From Anatilimnocola aggregata (GTDB lineage Bacteria > Planctomycetota > Planctomycetia > Pirellulales > Pirellulaceae), in assembly GCF_007747655.1 (NCBI RefSeq), contig NZ_CP036274.1, positions 4,464,001 through 4,528,000 on the forward strand: a DNA stretch of 64,000 nucleotides. Direction: 5' to 3'. Below the pieces are notes generated by a model. That model made no database searches and was not told the origin of the DNA. It saw only the letters and a program-made list of their open reading frames with translations. A program made the position numbers and the translations under genes. Shown here piece after piece: positions 42,141 through 50,227 of the stretch (positions within the stretch are counted from its first letter, which is position 1; each line of letters opens with the position of its first letter).

Positions 42141-42553
42141 GGCCGAAACTCCCAGGACAGTTTTTTGAGTTGGTGAAGCCTCGTAATCCGTGGCCTCGAT
42201 GAATGCTAGTAACGCAGCGAGCGTGCCAAACATAACGACGCGACCGCAGTCAAATATGCATAAGGCCATTAAGCGAAAAGACTTACAAGCGAGCGAAAAT
42301 CCTGCCAGCAAAGCTTTCGCAGGCGTCACAGAATCCGCAAGCGGCGCGATCTGTCGCTAGTTTGAGGGCGCGCGAAGTCGATTTGATTCTGGCCGCCTTT
42401 CTGGAGTCTCAAATTCCCAGTCGCAATTGGCGAATCTCCCTGGGACGTCCCCCTGTTTCTGACCTGGAACTCGGTTAAGTTGCAGCAGGCAGTTCTGCTG
42501 GTTATCCCCGGCAACTGCGGGCTCTCCCGCTGAGTTTGTTTTTCGTTGGTCGA
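42141..42553. other. Divergent intergenic region
   Basis: About 410 bases between the minus-strand exported protein and the plus-strand lipid kinase. I see no gene, RNA or strong operator here; open frames in it lack protein character. Confidence 0.4.
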
Positions 42554-43528
42554 ATGTCCGTGATCCAGCAAATAGCGGCAACGCGGCGCCACGTTCTCTT
42601 CTCGGTGAACCCGCGCGCCGGTGCACGCTTCCGGGGCGAACTAGTCGACCAACTGCACGACGAACTCGCCAAGTTCGATCTCACGACCGAAGCCTTTACC
42701 GATATCCAACTTCTCCGCACACGTGCGGCGGAACTCCTCGAGACCGAACAACTGCGAGCAGTCGTTGCCGCCGGCGGCGATGGCACCATTGCCCTCCTAG
42801 CCAATCACACGCCCCCCGGCGCGCCGCTGGCGATTTTGCCGCTGGGGACCGAAAACCTGCTGGCCAAGTACCTGGAACTTTCTTCCGATGCGGCCGTCCT
42901 GGCACAGATCATTTCCGACGGCTACACCCAACAGTTCGATATGGGCGAAGCCAATGGCCAGTTGTTTTCGCTAATGGCGGGCTGCGGGTTCGATGCGGAG
43001 GTGGTCCGCCGGCTACACAGTGACCGCCGGGGTAACATTCATCATTGGTCGTACATCAAACCAATTCTCGATTCGATCCGTAATTACGAATATCCCGAAC
43101 TGCGCGTGCGGTACGCGCCGGCCGAACAAGCGGGGGATGAACTGACCGAAGAACTGTCGGCCCGCTGGGCGTTTGTTGTGAATATTCCGCGGTACGCCGG
43201 GGGATTGAACCTCGCGCCGGGCGCGGAAGGCGACGACGGCCTGCTGGATGTGTGCACATTTCGGGAAGGTTCGCTGTGGAATGGGCTCGTCTATCTCGGC
43301 GGCGTCTTGCTGGGACAACACGAATCGATGCAGGACTATTCGCACATTCGGACCCGCCGGTTAGTGATCACTGCCGAGCCCGAGGCGCCATTTCAACTCG
43401 ATGGTGACCCAGGAGGAATGTTGCCGCTGGACATTTGCATTCGGCCGAAGCGCTTGACGGTGCTGGTCTCGCACTATCGGGCCGTGACGCAGCAGCCACA
43501 GGCAGTAGAATCACCGGCAGCCAAATAA
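42554..43528 (+). CDS. Diacylglycerol kinase-family lipid kinase
   Basis: A 324-residue soluble lipid kinase of the DagK/YegS/BmrU group. The nucleotide-binding motif GGDGT is at 74-78 ('[11 protein letters not shown]'), with the N-terminal 'SVNPRAG' and the following '[13 protein letters not shown]', where GTEN replaces the commoner GTGN. The C-terminal beta-sandwich includes 'PFQLDGDP'. It probably phosphorylates diacylglycerol or a related lipid at the membrane. I use ATG 42554; a TTG six codons earlier is in frame. It is followed 55 bases on by kdsA, so it may belong to an envelope-lipid operon. Confidence 0.92.
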   Translation: MSVIQQIAATRRHVLFSVNPRAGARFRGELVDQLHDELAKFDLTTEAFTDIQLLRTRAAELLETEQLRAVVAAGGDGTIALLANHTPPGAPLAILPLGTENLLAKYLELSSDAAVLAQIISDGYTQQFDMGEANGQLFSLMAGCGFDAEVVRRLHSDRRGNIHHWSYIKPILDSIRNYEYPELRVRYAPAEQAGDELTEELSARWAFVVNIPRYAGGLNLAPGAEGDDGLLDVCTFREGSLWNGLVYLGGVLLGQHESMQDYSHIRTRRLVITAEPEAPFQLDGDPGGMLPLDICIRPKRLTVLVSHYRAVTQQPQAVESPAAK

Positions 43529-43583
43529 CGAATCGAACACAGGCCGCGAACGAGTCGCAGTCAGTCACCACAGGGAGAGTTTT

Positions 43584-44432
43584 GTGCCAGCCGATCAACC
43601 GACCACCCATAACCCGGCCCGGGTCGGACCCTATCAATGCGGCCGCGGGCAGCCACTGCTGCTCATCGCCGGACCGTGCGTCATCGAGACCGAAGAGCTA
43701 ACGCTGCACATCGCCCAGCGGCTGAAGGAGATCGTCAGTTCGCGGCCGGTGAATCTCGTCTTCAAAGCCTCGTTCGATAAAGCCAATCGAACCAGCGGTG
43801 GTGCCTTTCGCGGTTCGGGCATCGAACGCGGGCTGCAAATCCTAGCCAAGGTGAAGCAGACCACCGGACTGCCGGTGACGACCGACATTCACGAATCAAC
43901 GCAAGCGGCCAGCGCGGCCGAAGTCTGCGATGTGCTGCAAATTCCCGCCTTCCTGGCCCGGCAAACCGACTTGCTCGTGGCAGCCGCCCAAACGGGGCGA
44001 ACGGTGAATGTGAAGAAGGGGCAGTTCATGGCCCCCTGGGATATGAAGCACGTCGTCACCAAGCTCAACTCGGCCGGTTGCGATAACGTGCTCCTCTGCG
44101 AGCGCGGCACCTTCTTCGGCTATGGTACCCTCGTCAGCGACATGCGCTCCCTCCCCATCATGCGCAAGTTAGGACCACCGGTGATTTTCGACGCTACACA
44201 TAGCGTGCAAGAACCGGGTGGCCTGGGGAGTGCGACCGGCGGCAACCGCGCGATGGTCGAACCGCTCGCGCGGGCAGCCGTGGCAGTTGGTGTCGATGGA
44301 CTCTTTTTTGAAACACATCCCAACCCCGATCAATCGCCCAGCGATGGTCCGAACATGATTCCCCTCGACGACTTTGCCGCGCTGCTCGATCGCGTACTCA
44401 AAGTTCGCGCTGCAGTGGAGGATTTCACATGA
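43584..44432 (+). CDS. kdsA: 3-deoxy-8-phosphooctulonate synthase (KDO-8-P synthase)
   Basis: A 282-residue cytoplasmic TIM-barrel enzyme that condenses phosphoenolpyruvate with arabinose-5-phosphate to make KDO-8-phosphate, a precursor of lipopolysaccharide inner core. Diagnostic motifs: 'IAGPCVIE', '[12 protein letters not shown]', 'TDIHE', '[11 protein letters not shown]', '[10 protein letters not shown]', 'FDATHSVQ' and 'FETHPNPD'. The cysteine in IAGPCVIE (C32) marks the metal-dependent class, unlike the E. coli enzyme. GTG start at 43584 with GGGAGAG about 5 bases upstream. The next gene starts within its last codons (ATGA), so the two are translationally coupled. Confidence 0.97.
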   Translation: MPADQPTTHNPARVGPYQCGRGQPLLLIAGPCVIETEELTLHIAQRLKEIVSSRPVNLVFKASFDKANRTSGGAFRGSGIERGLQILAKVKQTTGLPVTTDIHESTQAASAAEVCDVLQIPAFLARQTDLLVAAAQTGRTVNVKKGQFMAPWDMKHVVTKLNSAGCDNVLLCERGTFFGYGTLVSDMRSLPIMRKLGPPVIFDATHSVQEPGGLGSATGGNRAMVEPLARAAVAVGVDGLFFETHPNPDQSPSDGPNMIPLDDFAALLDRVLKVRAAVEDFT

Positions 44433-46390
44433 ACAAGAACTATTGGCCTGCTGGCCTGGCCTGCGCCGGGCTAGCAATTCTCTCCGTCACCACAACCGGC
44501 TGCGTGCCGCGGGCGAAGACGATTACCGAAACAACCAGCACGAGCACCGGCAGCGCGCGGTCGGTCGATGAATTGACGCTGGGCTTCGAATCGCTCCGCA
44601 ACCTGAACAACCCTGCGGCGACGGAGCGCGGTGCCGACGGTATCGTCTCGAACTCGTCAGCCAGTCGCGCGGTGTTCTACTTGAATCAGTGGCTGGCGCG
44701 GCAAGATATCGACGCGTTTCAGTGGCAAAGCGATCCAATGTTCGAGAAGACGCCGCAATCAATCCGCAAACACCCGGTGTTCGCACAACTCGACCAACTC
44801 GACTACACACTGCCCGATGTTACCTACCTGCAGCAGTGTCTCTGGTTGAACGACATCGCCCAGCGCACCACTCAGGAGCCTGCTCCGGCGGCGCTCCAGC
44901 CTTGGCTGCAAGAGATCGAGAAAAATGGCAAGATCGAGGCAGCCAATCAGCTGCGGCAGGCTGAGCGACTGTTCGATTGGACCGTTCGCAACATTCAACT
45001 CAATCCGCTGTTGCCGCCACCGAAGGGACCGCAACTCACGGCCGAAGAAGCCAAAAAGAGCGATAATCGGCCGCCGCCACAGCGGGGCGTTCCTGGCCCC
45101 GGCTATCAACAACTGCCGCGGCAAACATTGCTCTATGGCGAAGGCGACTCGTGGGAACGGGGCCGCATCTTCATTCAGTTGTGTCGCCAGGCGGGCATTC
45201 CCGCGGTGATGCTCGGCATGGTTCGCGATACCGAACTGGCCGGCCCGCAAGCCTGGGCAGCAGCGGTGCTCGTCGAGGAAGAGTTGTACTTGTTCGATCC
45301 GCAACTGGGCATCGCGATTCCGGGGCCCAATCGACAAGGCATCGCCACGCTGACGGAATTTGTTGCTGACGAATCGTTACGGACTGCTTTGCAGCCGCCG
45401 GAGGGTGAACCTTACGGTGTGACCGCCGAAGATTTGCAGAATGTGGCGGCACTGCTCGAAGCTCAGCCCGAAACGCTCTATCGTCGCATGGCCTTTCTCG
45501 AAGAGCCGATCAACAACGCGCGGGCGCATTCGCGGACGGAACAACGGGCCGAGGGGGACGATCGTCCCCGACTGGAGATCGTCCTCGCATATCGCCCGAC
45601 GGAACTTGAGCCCAAGCTGCGGCGTGTGAAGCACATCAGCACAGTCGGACTGTGGCGCGTGCCGTTCGAAGCAGTCTTCTATTCGATGGCCTTGCCCGAA
45701 GTGGTTGCCAAGCAGCCCGAACTGGCCATGCGTCTGCAAGAGCGCGAGATTGTGCTCAACAAAGAAGAAATGGTTTACCTGGGCGACAAGCAAACGGTCG
45801 ATCGTTCGCTCGTCGAAGGGCAACAGCAGAAAGTGCGCACGCCCCGCAGCGTGACGCTTAATCAGGGGCGCGATTATTTTCTCCGCGGGCGGTTCGAAGA
45901 CCTCGATGGTCGCCCCGGCGCTCGTTCGGTCATGCTGTCGTTCCGACCTTCGGCCCAGGAAATTGAACTGCACGAATCGTCGCCCGCCTATCTGCGCGCC
46001 AAGTACGGCGAGCATGTCCCGCTGCCGGAAGATCCCAAGCAGCGCGCCCTCGGGCTGATGCGGATGGGGCGAATGATGCGTTCGGCCAAGAACAACTCGA
46101 CCTATTGGTTGGCTCTTTCGTACTTCGAAACCGGCGAATATGCCAACGCCATCGAATGGCTCGACCCAATTGTCCGCGGCGAATTCCCCGACAGCCCGTG
46201 GCTCGACGGCGCGCGGTACATCACCGCGCGAAGCTACGAAGCGCTCGGCAAAACCGACCAGGCCCGCGAACTTTACCTGGCCGACGAATCGCCCCAAGCC
46301 GCCGGCAACAAACTTCGCGCCGAATGGCTCAAACCCCCAGTTGACGCGGCCAAGCCAGAGAAGCCGACCGACGAATCAGAGAAGAAGTAG
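44429..46390 (+). CDS. Lipoprotein with catalytically dead transglutaminase-like domain and TPR
   Basis: A 653-residue protein with an N-terminal signal ending in a lipobox-like 'TTTGC' (C25), so it is probably an outer- or inner-membrane lipoprotein. Around residues 180-300 the pattern matches a transglutaminase-like fold ('[13 protein letters not shown]', '[18 protein letters not shown]', '[21 protein letters not shown]'). Aligning with family motifs by eye, the catalytic Cys falls on S241, the His on Q274, and the Asp is kept (D290). So it is unlikely to be an active cysteine enzyme. TPR-like helices lie near 560-620 ('[20 protein letters not shown]'). It is coupled to kdsA by a four-base overlap, suggesting an envelope role such as scaffold or ligand binding. 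The tail is lysine- and glutamate-rich. Confidence 0.85.
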   Translation: MNKNYWPAGLACAGLAILSVTTTGCVPRAKTITETTSTSTGSARSVDELTLGFESLRNLNNPAATERGADGIVSNSSASRAVFYLNQWLARQDIDAFQWQSDPMFEKTPQSIRKHPVFAQLDQLDYTLPDVTYLQQCLWLNDIAQRTTQEPAPAALQPWLQEIEKNGKIEAANQLRQAERLFDWTVRNIQLNPLLPPPKGPQLTAEEAKKSDNRPPPQRGVPGPGYQQLPRQTLLYGEGDSWERGRIFIQLCRQAGIPAVMLGMVRDTELAGPQAWAAAVLVEEELYLFDPQLGIAIPGPNRQGIATLTEFVADESLRTALQPPEGEPYGVTAEDLQNVAALLEAQPETLYRRMAFLEEPINNARAHSRTEQRAEGDDRPRLEIVLAYRPTELEPKLRRVKHISTVGLWRVPFEAVFYSMALPEVVAKQPELAMRLQEREIVLNKEEMVYLGDKQTVDRSLVEGQQQKVRTPRSVTLNQGRDYFLRGRFEDLDGRPGARSVMLSFRPSAQEIELHESSPAYLRAKYGEHVPLPEDPKQRALGLMRMGRMMRSAKNNSTYWLALSYFETGEYANAIEWLDPIVRGEFPDSPWLDGARYITARSYEALGKTDQARELYLADESPQAAGNKLRAEWLKPPVDAAKPEKPTDESEKK

Positions 46391-46466
46391 CGAACGCTCA
46401 AATCTCCCCACTTAGCCCGACGCGAGCTCAGCAGAACTCCCCTCGTACAAAAAGGCTAGTGAAGCC

Positions 46467-46769
46467 GTGAACAACCCTAAACCGGCACGCTGGGAAGAGC
46501 GGATGGTCCCGTATCTGGAGAGCCTTGCCGCCAAGATGCTCAAGAGCCGCGAGTTTGGTTATTTGAAGAAGGTTGCCGACTTATTGGTGGGCCTGAATGG
46601 ACCAGGGTGGAGTCGCTTGGCGGACGAAAACAGAGAGCAATATCTGCAGCAGATGAGGGAAGATTTTCACATGAGAGGGATGGGAGAATCGTACGGCTTT
46701 GACCCAGATTATTTGGCGGTGTGTGACCTGATTAACGCCGAGTACCAAGCAGTCAGACGTCGACTGTGA
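46467..46769 (+). CDS. Small helical protein of unknown function
   Basis: A 100-residue cytoplasmic protein, mainly charged helices ('MVPYLESLAAKMLKSREFGY', 'REQYLQQMREDFHMRGMG'), with no signal peptide. I do not recognise it. The start is a GTG at 46467, 76 bases after the lipoprotein gene; the preceding AAAAAGGC is a weak ribosome-binding site. A possible terminator follows. Coding reality is supported by balanced amino-acid composition and the absence of a better frame. Confidence 0.65.
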   Translation: MNNPKPARWEERMVPYLESLAAKMLKSREFGYLKKVADLLVGLNGPGWSRLADENREQYLQQMREDFHMRGMGESYGFDPDYLAVCDLINAEYQAVRRRL

Positions 46770-46782
46770 ACTGCGACCATTT

Positions 46783-46808
46783 GCCTCGTCACTCTGGCGG
46801 GGCTTTTT
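46783..46808 (+). terminator. Possible intrinsic terminator
   Basis: GCCTCG (46783-46788) can pair with CGGGGC (46798-46803, one G-T wobble), followed directly by TTTTT. The stem is short but placed right after the small gene's stop. Confidence 0.45.
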
Positions 46809-46830
46809 CGTGCGCGGGTAGAATAGGGGA

Positions 46831-47061
46831 ATGAATGAAAGCCCTCGCAAGCCTTGGCTAATCGCTGCTGCTGCAATTATCCAGGTGGTAGGTGCCGCAG
46901 TCATGCTTCGGGCGCTTTACACCGAATCATCTTTGCTGCAGATTATCGCAACACCTTTTCTCGGGGGCGGAACCAGTTGGCTATTCTATCTGACTTATGG
47001 CGATCAGTTCGAGCAGGAATTTCCGTTTCGCCGACGGCGGGGACCACCTCATCAAGGATGA
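46831..47061 (+). CDS. Small two-helix membrane protein
   Basis: A 76-residue protein with two hydrophobic helices (about 9-28, 'WLIAAAAIIQVVGAAVMLRAL', and about 34-55, 'LLQIIATPFLGGGTSWLFYL') and a basic, arginine-rich tail (RRRRG). The topology is inner membrane with a cytoplasmic tail. I do not recognise the family. GGGG-rich sequence precedes ATG 46831. It lies between a small cytoplasmic protein gene and the TsaC-YwlE fusion. Confidence 0.65.
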   Translation: MNESPRKPWLIAAAAIIQVVGAAVMLRALYTESSLLQIIATPFLGGGTSWLFYLTYGDQFEQEFPFRRRRGPPHQG

Positions 47062-47286
47062 CCCATAACCAAACGAGCTACCCCAAAACCCTCACGACAC
47101 ATTCTCGTCGTCTCTTGACCATTCCACGTAACTGCCGATAGAATAAGTAATTAGGGCGGTGGGTCACAGTTGATTGCTGAGCGCAGCTTGTCACGCTGTT
47201 GAGGCCTGTGAAGCGCAGGTTCGCTCATCCCATTGCCTCGTTTGCCAGCGTAGTGTGACTACGCGCGACAAAAAGCTTGGGACGAA

Positions 47287-48420
47287 ATGTCGCCACTCGT
47301 CATTGACGTAAATCAGACCGACGACCCGCGAGACGTAATTCACCGGGCCGTGCAGGCGCTGGTCGAAGGAAAACTGGTCGCGTTTCCTTCGGAAACGGTC
47401 TACGTGATGGCCGCGAGCGCGCTTAACGAAGCGGCCGTCCAGCGTTTGGCCGCCATCCGTCAGCCCGAACCGAACGAACCACTCTGCCTGGCGATTCGCA
47501 GCACCGACGACGCCATCGATTTTGCCCCGCAACTCCCTTCGCTCGGCCTGCGCCTGGCCCGCCGCTGTTGGCCTGGCCCGGTGACGCTGGAAGTCGAAGA
47601 CGCTCAGCTAGAGAGCGTGATTCAACGGCTGCCAAAAGGTGTCCAGGCGCTGGTGGCACCGGAAAAGCGAATTCGGATGCGAGTCCCCGCGCACGATATG
47701 TTGCTAGGCGCCTTGCGACTTGTGGCCGGCCCGCTGGTTATGTCCGGCGCGCGGCGGGCGACCGATCCCGATACGATTACTGGCAAAGAAGTGGTGCAGC
47801 GCATCGGCTCCGAGATCGACTTGGTGCTCGACGAAGGGAAGAGCCGCTTCGGTCAACGGTCGTCGCTGGTCCGAATCACTGGCAATCAGTTGCAAGTGCT
47901 GCGGAGCGGGGTCATTTCCGAAGCCAATCTGAAACGGCTCGCCAGTTGGATGGTGATTGTCGTCTGCACGGGAAACACCTGCCGCAGCCCCATGGCTGAA
48001 GTGTTGCTCCGCAAACGCCTGGCCGAGAAGTTCGGCGTCTCGGCCGAAGAACTTGAAGATCGGGGCGTGCTAGTGCTGTCGGCCGGCATCGCCGCAGCAC
48101 CGGGCGGACGAGCAGCCGCCGAAGCCATTGCGATCATGCGCGAGCGAAGCCTCGACCTGAGCCAGCACGAGAGTCAACCCCTCAGCGATCGCCTGGTTCG
48201 CTATGCCGACCTGATTCTGACGATGACCCGCGGCCATCGCGAGGCCATTGTTTCGCACTGGCCCGAAGCTGGGGCGCGAACGTTCACGATCTCGCACAAT
48301 CGGGGCGATGTTGCCGACCCGATTGGCGGCCCGGCCGATCTGTATCGCAAATGTGCCGAGCAGATCGATGCCCATCTGGCCGAATGGGTCAACGAATTAG
48401 ATCTCGACAAGCCACAGTAG
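47287..48420 (+). CDS. TsaC/Sua5-like domain fused to YwlE-type arginine phosphatase domain
   Basis: A 377-residue fusion. Residues about 1-215 are a YrdC/Sua5 domain (threonylcarbamoyl-AMP synthase family, needed for tRNA t6A): 'VAFPSETVYVMAA' and 'RCWPGPVTLEV'. The usual K-x-R motif before the Pro-Leu is changed to 'IRQPEPNEPL', and the S-A-N and ST-V-V-D motifs are also altered. Residues about 222-377 are a low-molecular-weight phosphatase: C227-TGNT-C-R233-S, then 'SAGIAAAPGG' and 'GDVADPIGG'. The CTGNTCRS loop with T231, and the tail 'GGPADLYRKCAEQIDAHL', match YwlE, where this Thr selects phosphoarginine. The next gene is rpiB; in Bacillus subtilis ywlC, ywlE and ywlF (rpiB) are neighbours too. 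Activity of the first domain is uncertain. Confidence 0.9.
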   Translation: MSPLVIDVNQTDDPRDVIHRAVQALVEGKLVAFPSETVYVMAASALNEAAVQRLAAIRQPEPNEPLCLAIRSTDDAIDFAPQLPSLGLRLARRCWPGPVTLEVEDAQLESVIQRLPKGVQALVAPEKRIRMRVPAHDMLLGALRLVAGPLVMSGARRATDPDTITGKEVVQRIGSEIDLVLDEGKSRFGQRSSLVRITGNQLQVLRSGVISEANLKRLASWMVIVVCTGNTCRSPMAEVLLRKRLAEKFGVSAEELEDRGVLVLSAGIAAAPGGRAAAEAIAIMRERSLDLSQHESQPLSDRLVRYADLILTMTRGHREAIVSHWPEAGARTFTISHNRGDVADPIGGPADLYRKCAEQIDAHLAEWVNELDLDKPQ

Positions 48421-48456
48421 CGGCCTTCTCCGACTAGCCATTGAGAAAGAACGATC

Positions 48457-48900
48457 ATGCGGATTTCGATTGGGAGCGATCATCGGGGCGTAGCACTCAA
48501 GGGGCAACTTCTGCCATTGCTCGCGTCGCTCGGTCATGAAGTAGTCGACGAAGGGACCAACCAGACAAGCAGCGTCGACTATCCCGATTACGCCGCACTG
48601 GTGGCGGGCAAAGTGTCGAAGCACGAAGTCGACCGGGGGATTCTGGTTTGCGGCACCGGCGTCGGCATGGCCATCGCCGCCAACAAGTTTCCCGGCGTGC
48701 GGGCCACCATTGTTCCCAACGAGCGGGTTGCGCGGCTCTGCCGGCAGCACAACAATGTGAACGTCCTCTGCCTGTCTGAAGAGCAAGTGGCCGAATCGAC
48801 TCCCATCGTCAAAGCCTGGCTGGAGACCGAATTCGAAGGTGGCCGCCACGCTAACCGGATCGACAAGATCACCCGCTGCGAACAGGCGAATTGCGGGTAG
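48457..48900 (+). CDS. rpiB: Ribose-5-phosphate isomerase B
   Basis: A 147-residue RpiB/LacA/LacB-family enzyme that interconverts ribose-5-phosphate and ribulose-5-phosphate in the pentose phosphate pathway. The N-terminal 'IGSDHRGVALK' (D8, H9), the 'DYPDYAALVAGKV' segment and the catalytic Cys loop 'LVCGTGVGMAIAANKFPGVRA' (C65) are all present, as is 'RQHNNVNVLCL'. Length is normal. It follows the TsaC-YwlE fusion by 36 bases and is probably co-transcribed. A hairpin with a T-rich tail lies just past the stop. Confidence 0.96.
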   Translation: MRISIGSDHRGVALKGQLLPLLASLGHEVVDEGTNQTSSVDYPDYAALVAGKVSKHEVDRGILVCGTGVGMAIAANKFPGVRATIVPNERVARLCRQHNNVNVLCLSEEQVAESTPIVKAWLETEFEGGRHANRIDKITRCEQANCG

Positions 48901-48903
48901 TGC

Positions 48904-48930
48904 GACAGGCATCTTGCCTGTCATTCTTTT
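48904..48930 (+). terminator. Terminator-like hairpin after rpiB
   Basis: GACAGGCA (48904-48911) and TGCCTGTC (48915-48922) form a perfect 8-bp stem with loop TCT, followed by ATTCTTTT. It starts 3 bases past the rpiB stop. Confidence 0.7.
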
Positions 48931-48938
48931 CGAACCAA

Positions 48939-48975
48939 GTGGGAAAATGAGACACAGGCTGGAAGCCTATCCCAC
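48939..48975. repeat. Nested palindrome
   Basis: GTGGGA (48939-48944) is complementary to TCCCAC (48970-48975), and inside it AGGCT (48956-48960) pairs with AGCCT (48964-48968). The arrangement, next to another palindrome after rpiB, looks like a dispersed intergenic repeat. Confidence 0.5.
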
Positions 48976-49069
48976 GAGGATTGGGCTTGCACGAGCTAGC
49001 CAGCATTGCGTAAGAGTCACCCTGGAATCGATCCGAGTTTAGATCGATCTGAAACCAGGGAGCTTTGGC

Positions 49070-49486
49070 ATGACTTTGTTGCGATCTTTGTCGGCGGTGG
49101 TGATGCTCGCGTCTGCCTGCCCTCTATTGGGAGCCGAGCCGGCGCCCCAGCAGTACCTGGCCACGGTGCGAATTACCGAGAACCAGCCGGGGGGCGAGCC
49201 CAAGGTGCTGGCTGCTCCCAGGGTGATCTTTACAGCGGAGGGACCAGCGATCATCGAAGTTGGCGATGACAAGCGCAAGTGCGAGATTAGCTTGTCGGTA
49301 GCGGCGGAAGCAGCCCCCATCACGCATCTGGTGAAGGTGAAGATCATCCAAGATCCGAATTCCAAAACTCCGGCGGTGCTGGCTTCTTCCACACTCGCCC
49401 TGGCCGGTGGTAAGCCAGGCAAGATCAGCAGTGATCGCCTCGTGATTGAAGCAGCAGTCGAAACGCTGCCAGAGCCGGCTAAATAG
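49070..49486 (+). CDS. Exported small beta-rich protein of unknown function
   Basis: A 138-residue protein with a Sec signal peptide ('LSAVVMLASACPLLGA', cleavage near residue 22). The mature part alternates short hydrophobic strands ('QYLATVRITE', 'PRVIFTAEGPAIIEVGDD', 'THLVKVKIIQDP') and is probably a small periplasmic beta-sandwich. I do not recognise a family. ATG 49070 is preceded by CAGGGAG at about 9 bases. It stands alone between rpiB and the caspase-VWA gene. Confidence 0.78.
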   Translation: MTLLRSLSAVVMLASACPLLGAEPAPQQYLATVRITENQPGGEPKVLAAPRVIFTAEGPAIIEVGDDKRKCEISLSVAAEAAPITHLVKVKIIQDPNSKTPAVLASSTLALAGGKPGKISSDRLVIEAAVETLPEPAK

Positions 49487-50227
49487 GCGGGCAGAATATC
49501 TTTGAAAAACCACCGCGCCGTGACCAACCTAGTCACGCGTCGAGCATCTTCTAGTCACGGGATGCTCTATTTCAATTTGGTAGCAATTAGGTGCTTATTG
49601 CGCGCATAATCGTGCGCTATTCGGAAACTACTCTTGTTGTTTCAATTATCGACAAGGGATGACTATTCGCCGTTGCCGCCTGGCCACTGCACGCCGTGTG
49701 ATTTGCTCAGTGCGAGAGGCTTGCCGAAAAACATGGCCCGATAGCGGAAAGATTCCGGAAATCGATTTGGCCGACTTTCGCGATAAATCACACCTTTCTA
49801 TATCGCAAGTACTGTGCGTACAACTATTTGTGACATATCGGAAAGTTGTCGCGCACAAGAAATAGTGGAAATTGAATTTTGGAAATCTCCGGTCGCCAAG
49901 TCATTTCAGCACGATTTTCGGCGGCAAACAGGTGCTGGCCTAAGGGAGTCTTGATCGCCCGCGCAAATTCTTAACGCTCGTCTCTTTCTGGAACTCTCCG
50001 CCGGCCGGTGAACCCAACGGCGAGCGTTTCGCAGGTGATGCATCCGGATGTTTTGGAATCCAGTTCGGGATTGCTCAGCCTGCCCGTTCGCCCCACAATA
50101 AGCTGACGCCAGCAGTGGCAGTAACATTGCCCGGCTGATTGCGCTTCGCAGCAAGACCGCCGCGACTTTTGCCCAGCCCGCACATGGAAGAAAGCTCCCC
50201 CTCCCGGGGATCGCCGAGAGTGAAGTT
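49487..50227. other. Long intergenic region before the caspase-VWA gene
   Basis: About 740 bases without a credible gene; the first part is unusually AT-rich for this window. It contains clustered GTCACG motifs and a hairpin at 49519-49567, listed separately. An open frame at 49659-49865 has no recognisable features. The promoter of the 1820-residue protein should be here. Confidence 0.45.
49519..49567. promoter_or_regulatory. Clustered GTCACG motifs with hairpin
   Basis: CTAGTCACG occurs at 49529-49537 and 49551-49559, exactly 22 bases (two helical turns) apart, and CGTGAC at 49519-49524 is the inverse of GTCACG. GAGCATC (49542-49548) pairs with GATGCTC (49561-49567). It might be an operator, or the 3' end signal of the gene stopping at 49486. 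Confidence 0.3.
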
